A DNA stretch of 64,000 nt from Pohlia nutans (GCA_022496805.1 CM040093.1:12242713-12306712), one strand, 5' to 3'. Counted from the stretch's first letter, positions 49,371 through 60,900 are shown. Numbers and translations are program-made. Notes: generated from the letters alone by a model not told the origin.

Positions 49371-49596
49371 TACACTAAATAGGTAGATTAGTGTTAGATA
49401 CACTAATTTACATAAACATGTTGTAAGTTTTTATTGTTGACCAATTTCAGTACCCTCTATATTGGTCAAGATGGGGATCTTTCAATAGTATTGGAATATT
49501 AATCAATGTCTTTGATAATTTTTTTTGTCGAGAGTAAAAATCTATAATTTTTTCAAATCTTATAATTATCTAACACTAATCTACCTATTTAGTGTA
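49371..49596. mobile_element. Nested 226-bp inverted-repeat element
   Basis: The first 30 bp (49371-49400, starting TACACTAAATAGGTAGATTA) are perfectly complementary to the last 30 bp (49567-49596). It is flanked by a direct repeat GCAAGGTCTACCTAAC (49355-49370 and 49597-49612). A further copy of that 16-mer is at 49337, so the flanking repeat may be pre-existing or a long target duplication. Superfamily unknown. Confidence 0.7.
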
Positions 49597-49879
49597 GCAA
49601 GGTCTACCTAACATGCAAGGTCGACAACAATTAGTTATAAAATGTGAAGGCCAAATTTTTACGCAAGAGTCATGTGAGTTGGTCCAATATTTTCTTTTGT
49701 AATCTTATGACATTTTGCACTCAAGTTTTCTTTTGCATGAACAAAAGAAACAAACTTGTAGGAATTTGTCCATTCCAAATAAATCTATTTCCTATGGTGG
49801 AAACAAAATCTTATATACTATCAACAAAATCTGAGAGAATATCCTCTCAATCTTGGAGAATATTCTCCAAGTTCCACGC

Positions 49880-50640
49880 ATACCGAAAATCTAGGAATGG
49901 ATTGAGGAAAACCAAGAAATGGCTACTTGTACAATACAAAAAAATGGGCAAAGAACCAGATGAAAGTGCCAAAGTGGAGATGAAATAGCCAGAATATTTC
50001 TTGCTTGGTGAAAAAAATTTCCAAATAGCCAAAATCTATTTCCTATTTTGGAAAAAGAATGAAATACCCAAAATCTTTTATGTAAGGTGGAAAAAAGAAT
50101 GAAATAGCCAAAATCCATTTTGTATGGTGAAAGAAAGAATGAGATAGTCAAAATCTATTTTGTGTAGTGGGAAAAAGAATCAAATAGCCAAAACCTTTTG
50201 TACAGTGAAAGAAAGAATGAAATAGCAATAATCATTTTTGTATGGTGAAAAAGAATCAAATAGCCAACACCTTTTCTATGGTGAAAGAAAGAATGAAATA
50301 GCCAAAAACTTTTGTATGGTGAAAGACAGAATGAAATAAAAAAATCTTTTTTGTGTGGTGAAAAAGAATCAAATAGTCAAAACCTTTTCTATGGCACTGA
50401 AAGAAAGAATGAAATAGCCAAAACCTATTTTGTATAGTGAAAAAGAATCAAATAGCCACAACATTTTGTATGCTGAAAGAAATAACGAAATAGCCAAAAT
50501 CTATTTTGTATGGTGAAAGAAAGAATGAAATAGCCAAAATCTATTTGGTATGATGAAACAAAGAACGAAATAGCCAAAATCTATTTTTCTTGAAAAAATA
50601 AGTGCTTAGAGTGTCTACCTATAAGAAATAATCCAAAAAT
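49880..50640 (-). repeat. 40-bp tandem array, left, derived from a family T element
   Basis: Imperfect 40-bp units of the form AAATAGCCAAAATCTATTTT plus GTATGGTGAAAGAAAGAATG run from about 49985 to 50590. The edge at 49910-49950 (in reverse: GCCCATTTTTTTGTATTGTA then CAAGTAGCC) matches the interior of the element at 15170. The array therefore sits in a minus-oriented copy of that family. Confidence 0.75.
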
Positions 50641-52722
50641 AATTCACTATTCTCAAAGGTGATTCAACACATGGGAGTAAAAATAATGCAATTCAAAAGG
50701 TTTAGAGTCACTTTACCTCATTCTACTTCCGCAAAGGAAAGTGTGACTTATAGAAGCACTCTCCTAAGTGTAAAGAAACATCTCCACATTGTGGACAAAT
50801 GAGAGTGGTCCGTGTATTTCCATGGCAATATTTACAAATACGCCTCACGTCGTCTTCACCAATGAGTGCACACATGGACGCCGGTTGAACATAGAAGTGA
50901 CCCCTCGTCTTTGCCCCCAATTTGCCATTAATGCCTCGGATAGCTTCAATGTGAATTCCATGTGCGAAAGGGCCTTCTTTCCTTCTCGTCTACTACATGA
51001 TTTGTGTATAATCCAAGCATTCACACGTGCGGTATCAATGAGGAAAAAAAAAAGCCTGTGCCACCATTTGTGTGAACGTACCTGACAAGAGTACTCACCA
51101 CGCAACTGATCACTAACATCCACGCCACGCATCCATTGCGTGTATGCTTTATGCATTGGGGAAGTAGGGACATGTATCTTTTGACCACGTGAAGTTCAAG
51201 GCACTGTCTCTGGATTAGCCAAGTCAGTAGAAAGTGGATTTGCATGAGTAGACAATAAAAGAACAGGTTTTTTGTCTACCCACACAACGCAAGAAATTTT
51301 TCCGCTGGAATGCATGCGCCACCCCAAGGACCCTTGTGGCTTCTTGTTCCACAAGTTTTTATCAGACATGGATTTTGGCAAACCAATATGATCAGATCGG
51401 ACAGTACCGGTGCCATAAGTACCTTATGAAGCCATATCTATCAACAATTTTACACTAGTAAAAAAATTGTCAATAAAAATCATATGTGCTTTGCCATGCA
51501 ATGACTTCGTGAGGTTCATTACAACCTGGTACCCTGTCTTGGCCTCTCCTGGCTCGGCCGACTGCACTATGTTCCTCACCGATGCCCTAGTGTAGACTTC
51601 AAAATCGTACACGTACTTTTTGGATGCGTCTGCCACGCACCAAACTTTGATTCCCCATTTGCAAGGCTTTTTGGGCAAATATTGCCTAATTGGGCAATAT
51701 TTGCCCTTATACCTCACCATCATCTCGTCAATGGTGACGTACTGTCCCAAATTCCAATTTTCCATACATCGATTTCGAAAGTCTGTCAACAACCACCGGA
51801 GTTTGACCAATTTATCATAACTTGGATGCGTGCGAGTCGTTGGTAACCCTCTATCATCAACCACATGTAAGCATGCGGTGATTCTTTCAAACCGTTGGCG
51901 CAACATACATCCCGATATCACTTTACAGTGTAAAAATGGAACTGAAGATTGCCAATATGCCCGATGATTGGGCAAAAGCTTGATCCCCATCAATATTGAA
52001 ATGCCAATCCATGCTTGCAACTCATCCACATCAAGTTTCCACCATGCGGGTCCACCCCGAGGATTCCCACGGTCATTGACCGTTGCGGCATAGCGATTTG
52101 TCTCACTACAAATCTTGGCCATCGTTCGAGGTGTGAAAAACCTTTCAAAGATGAGAATGGGAGATGGAAAATCCCGAAAGGAATGAGTGTGTCCCGGCAA
52201 TGCACCTTTGAATGTGAAATCCTCATCTGTGTAATTACTCATGTCTTGCTTCCAACTCTGCTCACAAAATTCACCTTCATTTACCCGTCGTCGCTTTCCA
52301 CGCTTATTACCACCTTGCCCGGTTCTGGACCGATTGACAGCTGCACGAGTGGAGGCGGGAGGCATCTCCAATTGACCATCACCTGTAGAAGATCCGGTAA
52401 TGAAAAAACGTAACAAGCATTACTACAACAATAACTTTTTACACAAGGAAATTTTTTACCGAGATTGAAGATTTTGGTAATACTAATGTAGAGACCATCC
52501 ATAAACAAAATTGGTAAAAATATTCATCCTAAAAAAACCAAAAAAATATTATTATAAAACAATTAGTGCATCTTGAATTAAATAGAATAAGACGTATGAC
52601 AATGACCCCAACAATGAATTCCAAATGGGATAGTGAACCAATGCCAATCACCCAAAATTTATGACATTCCTAATTAGAACTTACATCTTACATTATCCTA
52701 AGTTTATAATCACACCATTTGC

Positions 52723-52819
52723 AAGCCTTTGGAATGCAGATAGGTAAGTAAATAATGGATTCAATCATCCATATACATATACATATACATACACATACAC
52801 ATATTGTGTACATACACAT

Positions 52820-52862
<43 letters not shown>

Positions 52863-54270
52863 TATATAAATATATATGTGGGGTCTACATAGAATCATCA
52901 TAGTATCCAAATAAAGGTGATTCCAACGTTCATTTATTTGAGAGGATTTTGGCTATTCATCCAATAGTGTGCCTATTGTTTCTACTGTAAAAGTAGCTTT
53001 GTTCCAAACAATTCCCTAAACTTAAGTGAATAAAGACTTATACAATTGCACCACAATCTATACCGTATCCATTTGTAATTATTAGCAGCCATTCATGATT
53101 CCTAATTCCATTCCACTGCCCATTCCGAATTCCATTCCATATTGCAGGCCATTCGTAATTTTTACTCATCCATAAAACCTCTAAAATATTTTCTAAAATT
53201 GGCTAGATATTGTCTCAAAGATTCTGTAAATAGTACATAAAATTTTGTAGATAGTATGTAAGATTTTTTTTTTTTCACAAGAGAAAATAGATTTCGGCTA
53301 TTTCATTCTATCTTTCACCATAGTAATTAGATTTTGACTACTTCATTCTTTCTTTCACCATAGTAAATAGAGTTTGTCTATTTCATTCTTTTTTTCACCA
53401 TGATTTTGGCTACTTCATTCTTTCTTTCACCATAGTAAATAGATTTTGACTATTTCATTCTTTTTTTCACCATAGTAAATTGAGTTTGTCTATTTCATTC
53501 TTTCTTTCACCATACACAATAGATTTTGGCTACTTCATTCTTTCTTTCACCATAGTAAATAGATTTTGGCTATTTCATTCTTTCTTTCACCAAAGTAAAT
53601 TGAGTTTGGCTATTTCATTCTTTCTTTCACCATACACAATAGATTTTGGCTACTTCATTCTTTCTTTCACCATAGTAAATAGATTTTGGCTACTTCATTC
53701 TTTCTTTCACCATAGTAAATTGAGTTTGGCTATTTCATTCTTTCTTTCACCATACCAAATTGAGTTTGGCTATTTCATTCTTTCTTTCACCATAGTAAAT
53801 TGAGTTTGGCTATTTCATTCTTTCTTTCACCATACACAATAGATTTTGGCTACTTCATTCTTTCTTTCACCATAGTAAATAGATTTTGGCTATTTCATTC
53901 TTTCTTTCACCAAAGTAAATTGAGTTTGGCTATTTCATTCTTTCTTTCACCATACACAATAGATTTTGGCTACTTCATTCTTTCTTTCACCATAGTAAAT
54001 AGATTTTGGCTATTTCATTCTTTCTTTCACCATAGTAAATTGAGTTTGGCTATTTCATTCTTTCTTTCACCATACCAAATTGAGTTTGGCTATTTCATTC
54101 TTTCTTTCACCATAGTAAATTGAGTTTGGGAATTTCATTCTTTCTTTCACCATACACAATAGACTTTGTCTATTTCATCCTCTTGCTATTTCACCCTCTT
54201 GTTTGCCCATTTTTTCTATTGTATAAATAACCACTCCCAAAAAGATCTCTAAACGCAAGTCAAGACTATG
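52723..54270 (+). repeat. 40-bp tandem array, right, with 320-bp higher-order repeat, in transposase intron
   Basis: Units of AGATTTTGGCTATTTCATTC plus TTTCTTTCACCATAGTAAAT repeat every 40 bp from about 53280 to 54175. Two successive 320-bp blocks (8 units; 53480 and 53800) are almost identical, so the last expansion was block-wise and recent. Flanks match the family T element at 15170 (TTTGGAATGCAG at the left; GCCCATTTTTTCTATTGTAT at the right). The orientation is opposite to the left array. A CATA/CACATA microsatellite lies at 52773-52870. The hydrophobic frames across the array are artefacts. Confidence 0.8.
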
Positions 54271-55007
54271 GTTACAATTTACACATTTGGACTAGAATAC
54301 ATAATGTATTCATTCCTAAATTTTCCGCAACTCATTTATAATTCCTAATTGCTCTTTGCAACCCAGTAGTAAGTTTTTCTCATCCATGAAGCGTCAAAAA
54401 TATTCTCAAAGTTTCGCTAGATATTGTCTCTAATTTTGTAGGTAGTATATAAGATTCATTTTTACTATAGGAACTGGAATTTTGGGAACAAATAAATTGT
54501 TTCACCATAGAAATTAGATTTTTTCAACTTACATGATTCAATTTTTAACCATAAAGAACAGATTTTTGGAACACAATTGAACAAATTCCGACAAATTTGT
54601 TATTTTTTTTATGCAATTGAAAGCACTAATCCAAAATGTCAAAAGATTACAAAAGAAAGTATTGTTTAGACCATACACTTCCATAAAAAGTACAAACTGT
54701 CCAGATTATTCACTTCCATATTTGTGATTGACCTACCAACTTCCAAAGAAATTCCTGAAATCAAACCAATAGGCCTTATCAACTACCGTGAAGCCAGGAA
54801 AGTGTTTGGCTGTCAAGTCAAGATAGCAGGAAAGTTTGCTAATTTTTCTCATGAATGAAAGCATGTCCAAGTGGACAGATGCTCGATCGGCTGTCAAATC
54901 TATTTTCACTTCATTCCAATTTCATGATCTGTATGATTCGGCGTTTTCTTGAAGTTAGCCAACCCCATTTATATGATTTTCCTGCAACCACGAATTACTA
55001 GTAAGCT

Positions 55008-55183
55008 GATCTGTAAGCTGATCTGTAAGCTCGAATTACCTGTAAGCTGATCTGTAAGGTATAAGATGATCTGTAAGGTGCTGAAAAAGCTCGAATTACC
55101 TGTAAGTTGATCTGTAAGCCGATCGAAAAGCTCAAATTAACTGTAAATTGATGTGGAAGCTGATCAGAAAGCTCGAATTAAAC
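55008..55183. repeat. Short tandem repeats next to the transposase exon 1 donor
   Basis: Variants of GCTCGAATTACCTGTAAG and CTGATCTGTAAG alternate four to five times, beginning right at the predicted donor (CTTAC at 55185-55189). Several units carry donor-like CTTACAGGTAA sequence on the minus strand. Confidence 0.65.
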
Positions 55184-55531
55184 TTACATGAGTTGTCTGC
55201 TTGTCTTCCGCCGCCTCGCCCTCGAATTCCGCCACCTCGCCTTCCACGCAATTGGCGCCCTCTGATCACACGGCCTCGCCCTCTACACAGTCGAGCAGCC
55301 TGCGTGCTAGACTGGCCTATGTCGTGGCTGTGAAGTCGTGGCACCTCCACATTTCTGTCGGCCTCATCGTTGTCGTCCTCATTGCTATCAGTATCGCTGT
55401 CGTCAGATTCCTCCACGCCTTCATGTTCCAATAGTCTCTCCAACTCATCGTCGTCGTCGCTCGAACTGCTGCCATCAAATGAACTTTGGGTGCCCTCCTG
55501 AGTGAACTCATCATCACTGTCGGTCCCTATT

Positions 55532-55993
55532 TCAGGATTTGCTTCGCTTCGCAGTGTTATCCTCGACTGATTGACTGCCAGCAGAGGGAGGCCCTCTTGT
55601 GTCCTCGTCGCCGTCATCGCGCCTTGTCCGCTTGGTTGATCCATTGCATACAGGTCCTCCACTCATTGACGTGTTTTGGGCATCTGGCCACCAAGTAGTG
55701 CGGAGCCAAGAATTGATGGCGGAGCTGAAACCTTCCGGGTCTCCTTCCGCCCTCCGCTTCTTCCAACCGAGATGGAGTGCAGCGTGATGGTGCCACAAGA
55801 ATCTAAAGCCTGCTGCAGTATTTTGCTTCTTCAGACCCGAGCGAAGTGGAAGGTACAGTAAGAGGTCAATGTTGAGAAGCTTGCACAAATGGCGTGCTTG
55901 TTCAGAAGTGTAACCACGATCCGTACACCAAGAGTGAATCAATCGTCGTCCTTCCTCTAAATGAGTACGATCTACGTCAAGTTGCTGCTCCAT
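55532..55993 (-). CDS. Hypothetical protein or upstream part of the piggyBac transposase
   Basis: 153 residues in a GC-rich block, ending in TKRTRRDDGDEDTRG and a basic tail. It overlaps the start of the acidic transposase exon in another frame. The N-terminal part (RHLCKLLNIDLLLYLPLRSG; FRFLWHHHAALHLGWKKRRA) looks like a folded helical domain but I do not recognise it. Either it is a second transposon gene, or one lost base separates it from exon 1 and it is the original N-terminus of the transposase. Confidence 0.45.
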   Translation of the reverse strand: MEQQLDVDRTHLEEGRRLIHSWCTDRGYTSEQARHLCKLLNIDLLLYLPLRSGLKKQNTAAGFRFLWHHHAALHLGWKKRRAEGDPEGFSSAINSWLRTTWWPDAQNTSMSGGPVCNGSTKRTRRDDGDEDTRGPPSAGSQSVEDNTAKRSKS

Positions 55994-56847
55994 TCTCTCT
56001 ACAATGCGTCATCCGCCACCATGCTCGTCCAAACCGTTGCAGGCTACTAAATTTTTGACACGGGCCCTCATGTTTGTCCCCAGTTGATTTGCAACTGATT
56101 TGAGTGCATTGATCGTAGTCATCGTTGGTTCTTCAGTTGTATGTACACAATGTACATTATTTAGTTTGTGGATTCAGGTATCCTATGATAGATCTCCGTC
56201 AACGTTGCTGCAATGAATTCCGACTTTGTCAATATTCCGTTTCCAATGTTTGAATGCGATGCAGACTCAATTCCGCAGTCAGTAGTTTGTTTCCATTTCG
56301 CTGTCACTACTCATGACAAGTTCCATTTCGCAGTCAATATTCCGTTTTCAATGTTTGAATGGGCTCTTCCTTGTTGATGTTTGACACGTGGAATTAATCT
56401 GAAGCAATCTCAAGAAGAATGCAATTGCTCACGGGTCTGCCCACTGCCCACGGGCTGCCCATTCCAACGTCAAAAGGTAGAGAGTTGACCAATTGGGCTG
56501 ATGAAAGAAACTTCCGGGCTAACTGAAACCAAGTTCTGTGAAACTTTTCAGTGGACGAGAAATCCATTATTTTTCATCCCAATTCTGACTTTACTGTGCT
56601 TTCATCTCCCCGGGATGGCTAAGTTTCTTGAAAATTTTGCATTCAAATGGAAACTGTCGAGCTCAAATTAATGTGCAAAAATTGATAATAGAACAATTAC
56701 TTGATTTTTTTTCACCACTCCACACCTAATAAGCTAAAAATAATTTTAAAATAATTTCACGCTACAAAAAGGGCACCATGGATAAGAAAAATGGGTTGAA
56801 ATCTGTACATCGTCCAGAATATGGACGGTTGGACGTTTAGGGGTTAA

Positions 56848-57177
56848 GATAAGTTAGTACGAAACCCTATCGTTGGTTGTTTCGAGAAAAAAAACCAGTT
56901 GCGTAAATGGCTTGCGACGGGGGTTGTGATGATCAAGGAAGACGAATGGAGGAAGCAGATGGCTGCTGTTGCGTGATCTGTGCGGCAATGAATCGGAGCG
57001 GCCCGTGGATTGCTGTTGAAATGGGGTTCGTTTGACGCTGGCCATGACGACAGCGGGGACAGCGTCGCCGGAGGACAGGGACGGGTGCCTGTGACCGTGC
57101 TGTTCTAAGCTTTCGCTTTAAAGTCAACGGTGGCTTTAACGGCGTTCGCTTCAGTTGACGACCTTGAGAGCATCTCC
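56848..57177. other. GC-richer unique DNA between mobile elements
   Basis: Overlapping minus frames exist here (57045-56854, 57187-56933) but show no domain and no clear gene structure. It may be the original upstream region of the phytolongin gene, displaced by the 9.1-kb insertion. Confidence 0.35.
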
Positions 57178-57934
57178 AACCATGCAAGCTAAAAGCGACT
57201 CGCTAAAATTAGGGGCGGTTTACACTACGGACCAAGAGCCGTGACCAAGGAAAATGGATTAATTCCATGGTCACACTTCATGGCCACACTTCATGGCCAC
57301 ACTTCCATGGTCACACTTCCATGGTCACACTTCAAAAAAATGTAAATTTTAAAGCCCTTGGGCCTCTCACTAAGTGTAAACCGAACTTGAATTGGGACCT
57401 AAAAAAATAATAAAATTGCATTTCAAGCTCATGGTCTCCTCGTTCGGCAATGAGAGAATCTTTTTTGCCTCTCTCACCACAAAATCCAGGGGACCCTTCA
57501 ACATTATCCACTAGGCCTATTTTAAGGTTTTTTGAGGACCTCAACTCCTTTGGTCACTTTTCTTTTTTCCTTGTAGTGTAAACCCAAGTCATCCCGGGAC
57601 GAGTTGATAGAGCCAATCATAGATTTTAGAGCTGCATGGGACGAGTTCTTGGTCCGTAGTGTAAACCGCCCCTTACTCATCTATATTTGAAGAGCCCTTC
57701 AACTTAAAGTTCCCCACCTTCAAACGTTCTTCAAACATCAAAAGTGTACATTAAATAGTCAATAAACCAATCACAAGTAGAATGTAGGATATAGTCACCT
57801 AAATTTAGATTTGAAGTGTCATCTATCACACACGCTAGGATAAAGGGTCAAGAGGCTTTTTCGAAGGGCCCTTTAGCATTTTTCATCCACTTTTGGAGTA
57901 TATCAGACCCTTAGCGAGCCCGTTGTGGATGCTC
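57178..57934. mobile_element. GAGCATCTCC-ended element, family T-like copy, host of a nested element
   Basis: Left GAGCATCTCCAACCATGC, right GTTGTGGATGCTC, with TGA on both sides (57175-57177, 57935-57937). A second complementary block is CGACTCGCTAAAA versus TTAGCGAGCCCG. The Harbinger-like element at 57212-57672 sits inside it. Confidence 0.7.
57212..57672. mobile_element. PIF/Harbinger-type miniature element, nested
   Basis: Left GGGGCGGTTTACACTACGGA, right TCCGTAGTGTAAACCGCCCC, about 27 bp of complementarity, with TTA on both sides (57209-57211, 57673-57675). 461 bp. Near the left end is a tandem array of about 15-bp units (CCATGGTCACACTT, 57265-57332). Confidence 0.85.
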
Positions 57935-57937
57935 TGA

Positions 57938-60900
57938 GTTCTAAGAGTATGTTTCCATGGGCTCATACAACAAGCTGCCTGCAACCATGGCTGATTAGCA
58001 AACCCTCTTTCCCAGCTCCCAGCCTGATATAGAGCCGTTTTATAGAAAATATATGCTGCTCATTTGTATGGGCATGCGATCATGTAAATCGGCTCTAAAA
58101 GCATCCATAGTCCCTAGCCGCCTACCTCGCAAAGCCACACTAATGGTTTTCCAAAGCGGGAATTTTGAAGAAGGCCCTTTCAAAATGAGCCCCAAAGTAG
58201 GATGGCGAGTCCATCTTTTGACTCTCCAAAATTTGGATTCCTGATTGACCATGGTTGTAACTTGTAAGAGAGACAAGAAGTTGTACTAAAAACGCAACTT
58301 ACCAAAAAGAGAGAATAGTCTCTCAAGGTTGTGAAGAGGCTTTATGGAAAGAGGAGTGGTGATGCCTAGGTGGATGACAAGTAGTGGGTGGATATCATAT
58401 CCTCCTACATATACAGTTCCCACATCCATTATTTTAGGTTGGAAAAGGGTTCGGCAGGAAAATAATAATTATGCTCAATTTCAGCAAAAGAGAACACGAA
58501 ATTCAAGATGATGTGAAAACTCTATCATGGTAGGCACATTGGATTTTAGTGCGGGCCGCTTTACGCAAGACGCGCGGGTTCAAACTTGAGTAGAAGCATT
58601 TTCTAATTTCAATTGGAACAATCAAAAGTTTTCAAAAAATTCATCAGTCTAGTATTACTATTAGAGTTATCCGTAAAGTTGAGGCTACGAAAACAAGTTT
58701 TGGTTCCTTTTTTTTTTTACCAATCAAAACGCATTGCGTTGTTAGGGAGATTCGAACATGGCACCTTTCGAAAGCTAGAAAAGCTCCTCCAATGCACACT
58801 CAAGTTCCCACCACGGAATCTACACGTGCCTCCACACCAACTCACATGCTTGCCTAAAGCAAACACTTGGCTCCTTGTGATTGACTATCTCTGTGATTTT
58901 TAATTGAAGCTTGAAAACTCAATGTTGCAGAGGGGCTACCCTCATTGACTTACAGATAACTCAATTATTTTGCGCCAGACCTGAACCGATACTCTGGAAG
59001 ATGGAAATCCAGTAAGGGCCAGTTTGGAGGGTTAGTAAATTGTTGGATGGCGAGTCCAACAAGGGCTTGTGGATGGTAATGCTCTAAAGCATTACACCGC
59101 AATTTTCTGTTTTATCCAAACTTCACAAATTTTACCATTAGGATCACTCAAATTTGGAAAACCGGGTTGAATGACTTCACACTAGTGCCGAACCCGAATA
59201 TCTCTTTGTCCTATGTGGCAATCTTTATTCCACAAGTTTGGCGCCAAAATTTTGAGTCGGCCCAAGGAAATTGGGTCGACTTCAAATTTAGAACTTGAAC
59301 CCCTAAGCACCTCAAATGCACCCCCATTTTTGGATGTCACCCATCTTTACCAGCCCTACAATCATTGACCCAATTACTTGTTAATTGGATTTGGGTCAAC
59401 AATCGGGTTTGGCCCCAATGTAAAGTGGGCCTAAAGTACTCTTTTCTTTACAAGATCAACCACCCTATTTGTGTCATGTGACTATTTATGTCATTTTATG
59501 TTTACTATGTATCAATGTCTTACATTTAAAATTTTGATATATTCATACAAAGTAGTACAAATAAGGTAGCTCCCAAATTGTTGCACAAACACGGTGACTT
59601 CCAAATTGTGGCACAAATAGGATGATTTACCTTGTTTAGTGTTAGAGTTTAAAGAAAATTACTTTAAGCTATAATTTTTAACTTGAGATTTTTTTTTTTT
59701 TACTTACACTTTGTCATGATTAGTTTCTATATAAATTAGTTAAATTTTGTTAAAAGAAATGTCACATGTCATTGGTTTAGAATGACGAGGACCTCTCAAA
59801 ATTTGACTTGCGGAGTCAATTTTGACACAAGGTTGTATGAATCTCACACTCATGTATAGTAGCACTAAAACTTCTCATGTTGTAGTACTTCCACAACTTA
59901 GAAAGTATAAATTTTTATTAGGGTGTAAAGTGACTTGTTTTACGCTATGACACTAAATGGAATAAAGAGTATAGTAGCACCTATTTTCAATGACTTTAGA
60001 GCATATATAATGCAATACATCTACATTTTTATCCATATTTCAAATTTCAAAGATGCAATCTCAAATACTATATATGTCCAATGAATAATGAACATACCAA
60101 TCACAAACTACCATATGTAAAATGTAAGACAAGATTCAAACACATGTTCTCTTGAATCATCAAGAATCTAGGGGCTTCGTCCCGTGTATGTATATTCGTG
60201 AAAGTAAAATCTAAAATTAATAAAGTAAATAAATAACATATTAATTTAAATAAATAATCTAAATTAAATCTTATAGAACACATACATGTGGTGTGAAACT
60301 CTACTAAGACTCTTGATGAATCAAAAGCTTTTTCCTTGGCCATGGGGTTCTAGTGTAATCTAGTACAAGATTTCAATTTAATTTAGTCATAGAGAGTGGT
60401 TTGGAGGGTTCACCATAAAAACATATGTAATGTTGCCTTGAGCTTCACTATAAAGAAGACTATATTTAAATATTTTTCATTCAATTTGCCAAGTGCCATA
60501 TATTATATTATATTGCATTAAGGATACTCTTAAATACAACAAAGTATTCAAGACTACATCCAACTGTACTTCCAATATGCTTACAATATGTTTATATGGT
60601 TTTGTAAGATGTATACTTAACCTATTGTTTGAGAACTCCAACCTCCTGTATTTTTTTAACATACTATGTGTCAAGATCAACTTCAAAGGAGAGTTTTGTT
60701 GCATATAGAATCCAATTAAAAAATATTCAAAGCACAAGTCATGGCTTTTTCAAAAAAAAAGACTCGACAATTTTCAAGAATTTGCAATTTATCCTTTTTG
60801 CAATTAAATCTATGGGAGAAAAAATTGGCCAAAATTTTCATGCAATTTCTATTGGTGTGAATTTTTAGTGCACACGGAAGCCAAGTGCATTATTATATGG

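Larger units (their letters stand above)
50723..55662 (-). pseudogene. piggyBac transposase, two predicted exons, inactivated
   Basis: The main frame (52416-51424) has the DDE core: Asp in TIDEMMVRYKGKY (codon at 51729) and Asp in FIDNFFTS (codon at 51471). After a TAA at 51421 the same frame goes on with GTYGTGTVRSDHIGLP. After a TGA at 51196 it goes on to MRGVDVSDQLRGEYSCQ (third Asp, codon at 51120) and KWWHRLFFFLID. The C-terminal Cys-rich finger (CKYCHG, CPQC, ECFYKSH) lies in another frame (50920-50723). So there are two stops and at least one frameshift. Exon 1 (55662-55190) encodes an acidic region (DSDDE, SSSSDDDDELE) and an RGRGG-rich tail. Its donor CAT|GTAAGT joins the acceptor CTACAG|GTGATGG in phase across a 2.8-kb intron. 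Family assignment is firm; the splice join is inference. Confidence 0.85.
47722..56847 (-). mobile_element. piggyBac-type DNA transposon, 9.1 kb, once autonomous
   Basis: Left border TTAACCCCTAAACGTCC, right border its exact complement GGACGTTTAGGGGTTAA. This means TTAA on both sides and a perfect 13-bp inverted repeat, the same length as in the classic piggyBac element. Inside, on the minus strand, is a piggyBac-family transposase in two predicted exons (55662-55190 and about 52385-50723). It also holds a second GC-rich frame (55993-55532), a plus-strand frame (48743-49186), a nested inverted-repeat element (49371-49596) and two large 40-bp repeat arrays in opposite orientation. Both outer ends resemble those of the 575-bp elements at 22312 and 23368. 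It is now defective through stops and a frameshift in the transposase. It lies 0.4 kb upstream of the phytolongin gene. Confidence 0.85.

Noticed and set aside
53480..54123. Two similar 107-residue hydrophobic frames that look like membrane proteins
   Set aside because: They are translations of the 40-bp tandem array; the unit structure, not coding, explains the frames.
58555..58600. B-box-like GCGGGTTCAAAC, possible tRNA or SINE
   Set aside because: No acceptor stem or anticodon arm could be folded by eye, and there is no second copy in the window.
59281..59310. TTGAACCCCTAAGCACC resembling a TTAA element end
   Set aside because: No complementary terminus nearby, and the TTAA itself is not intact.
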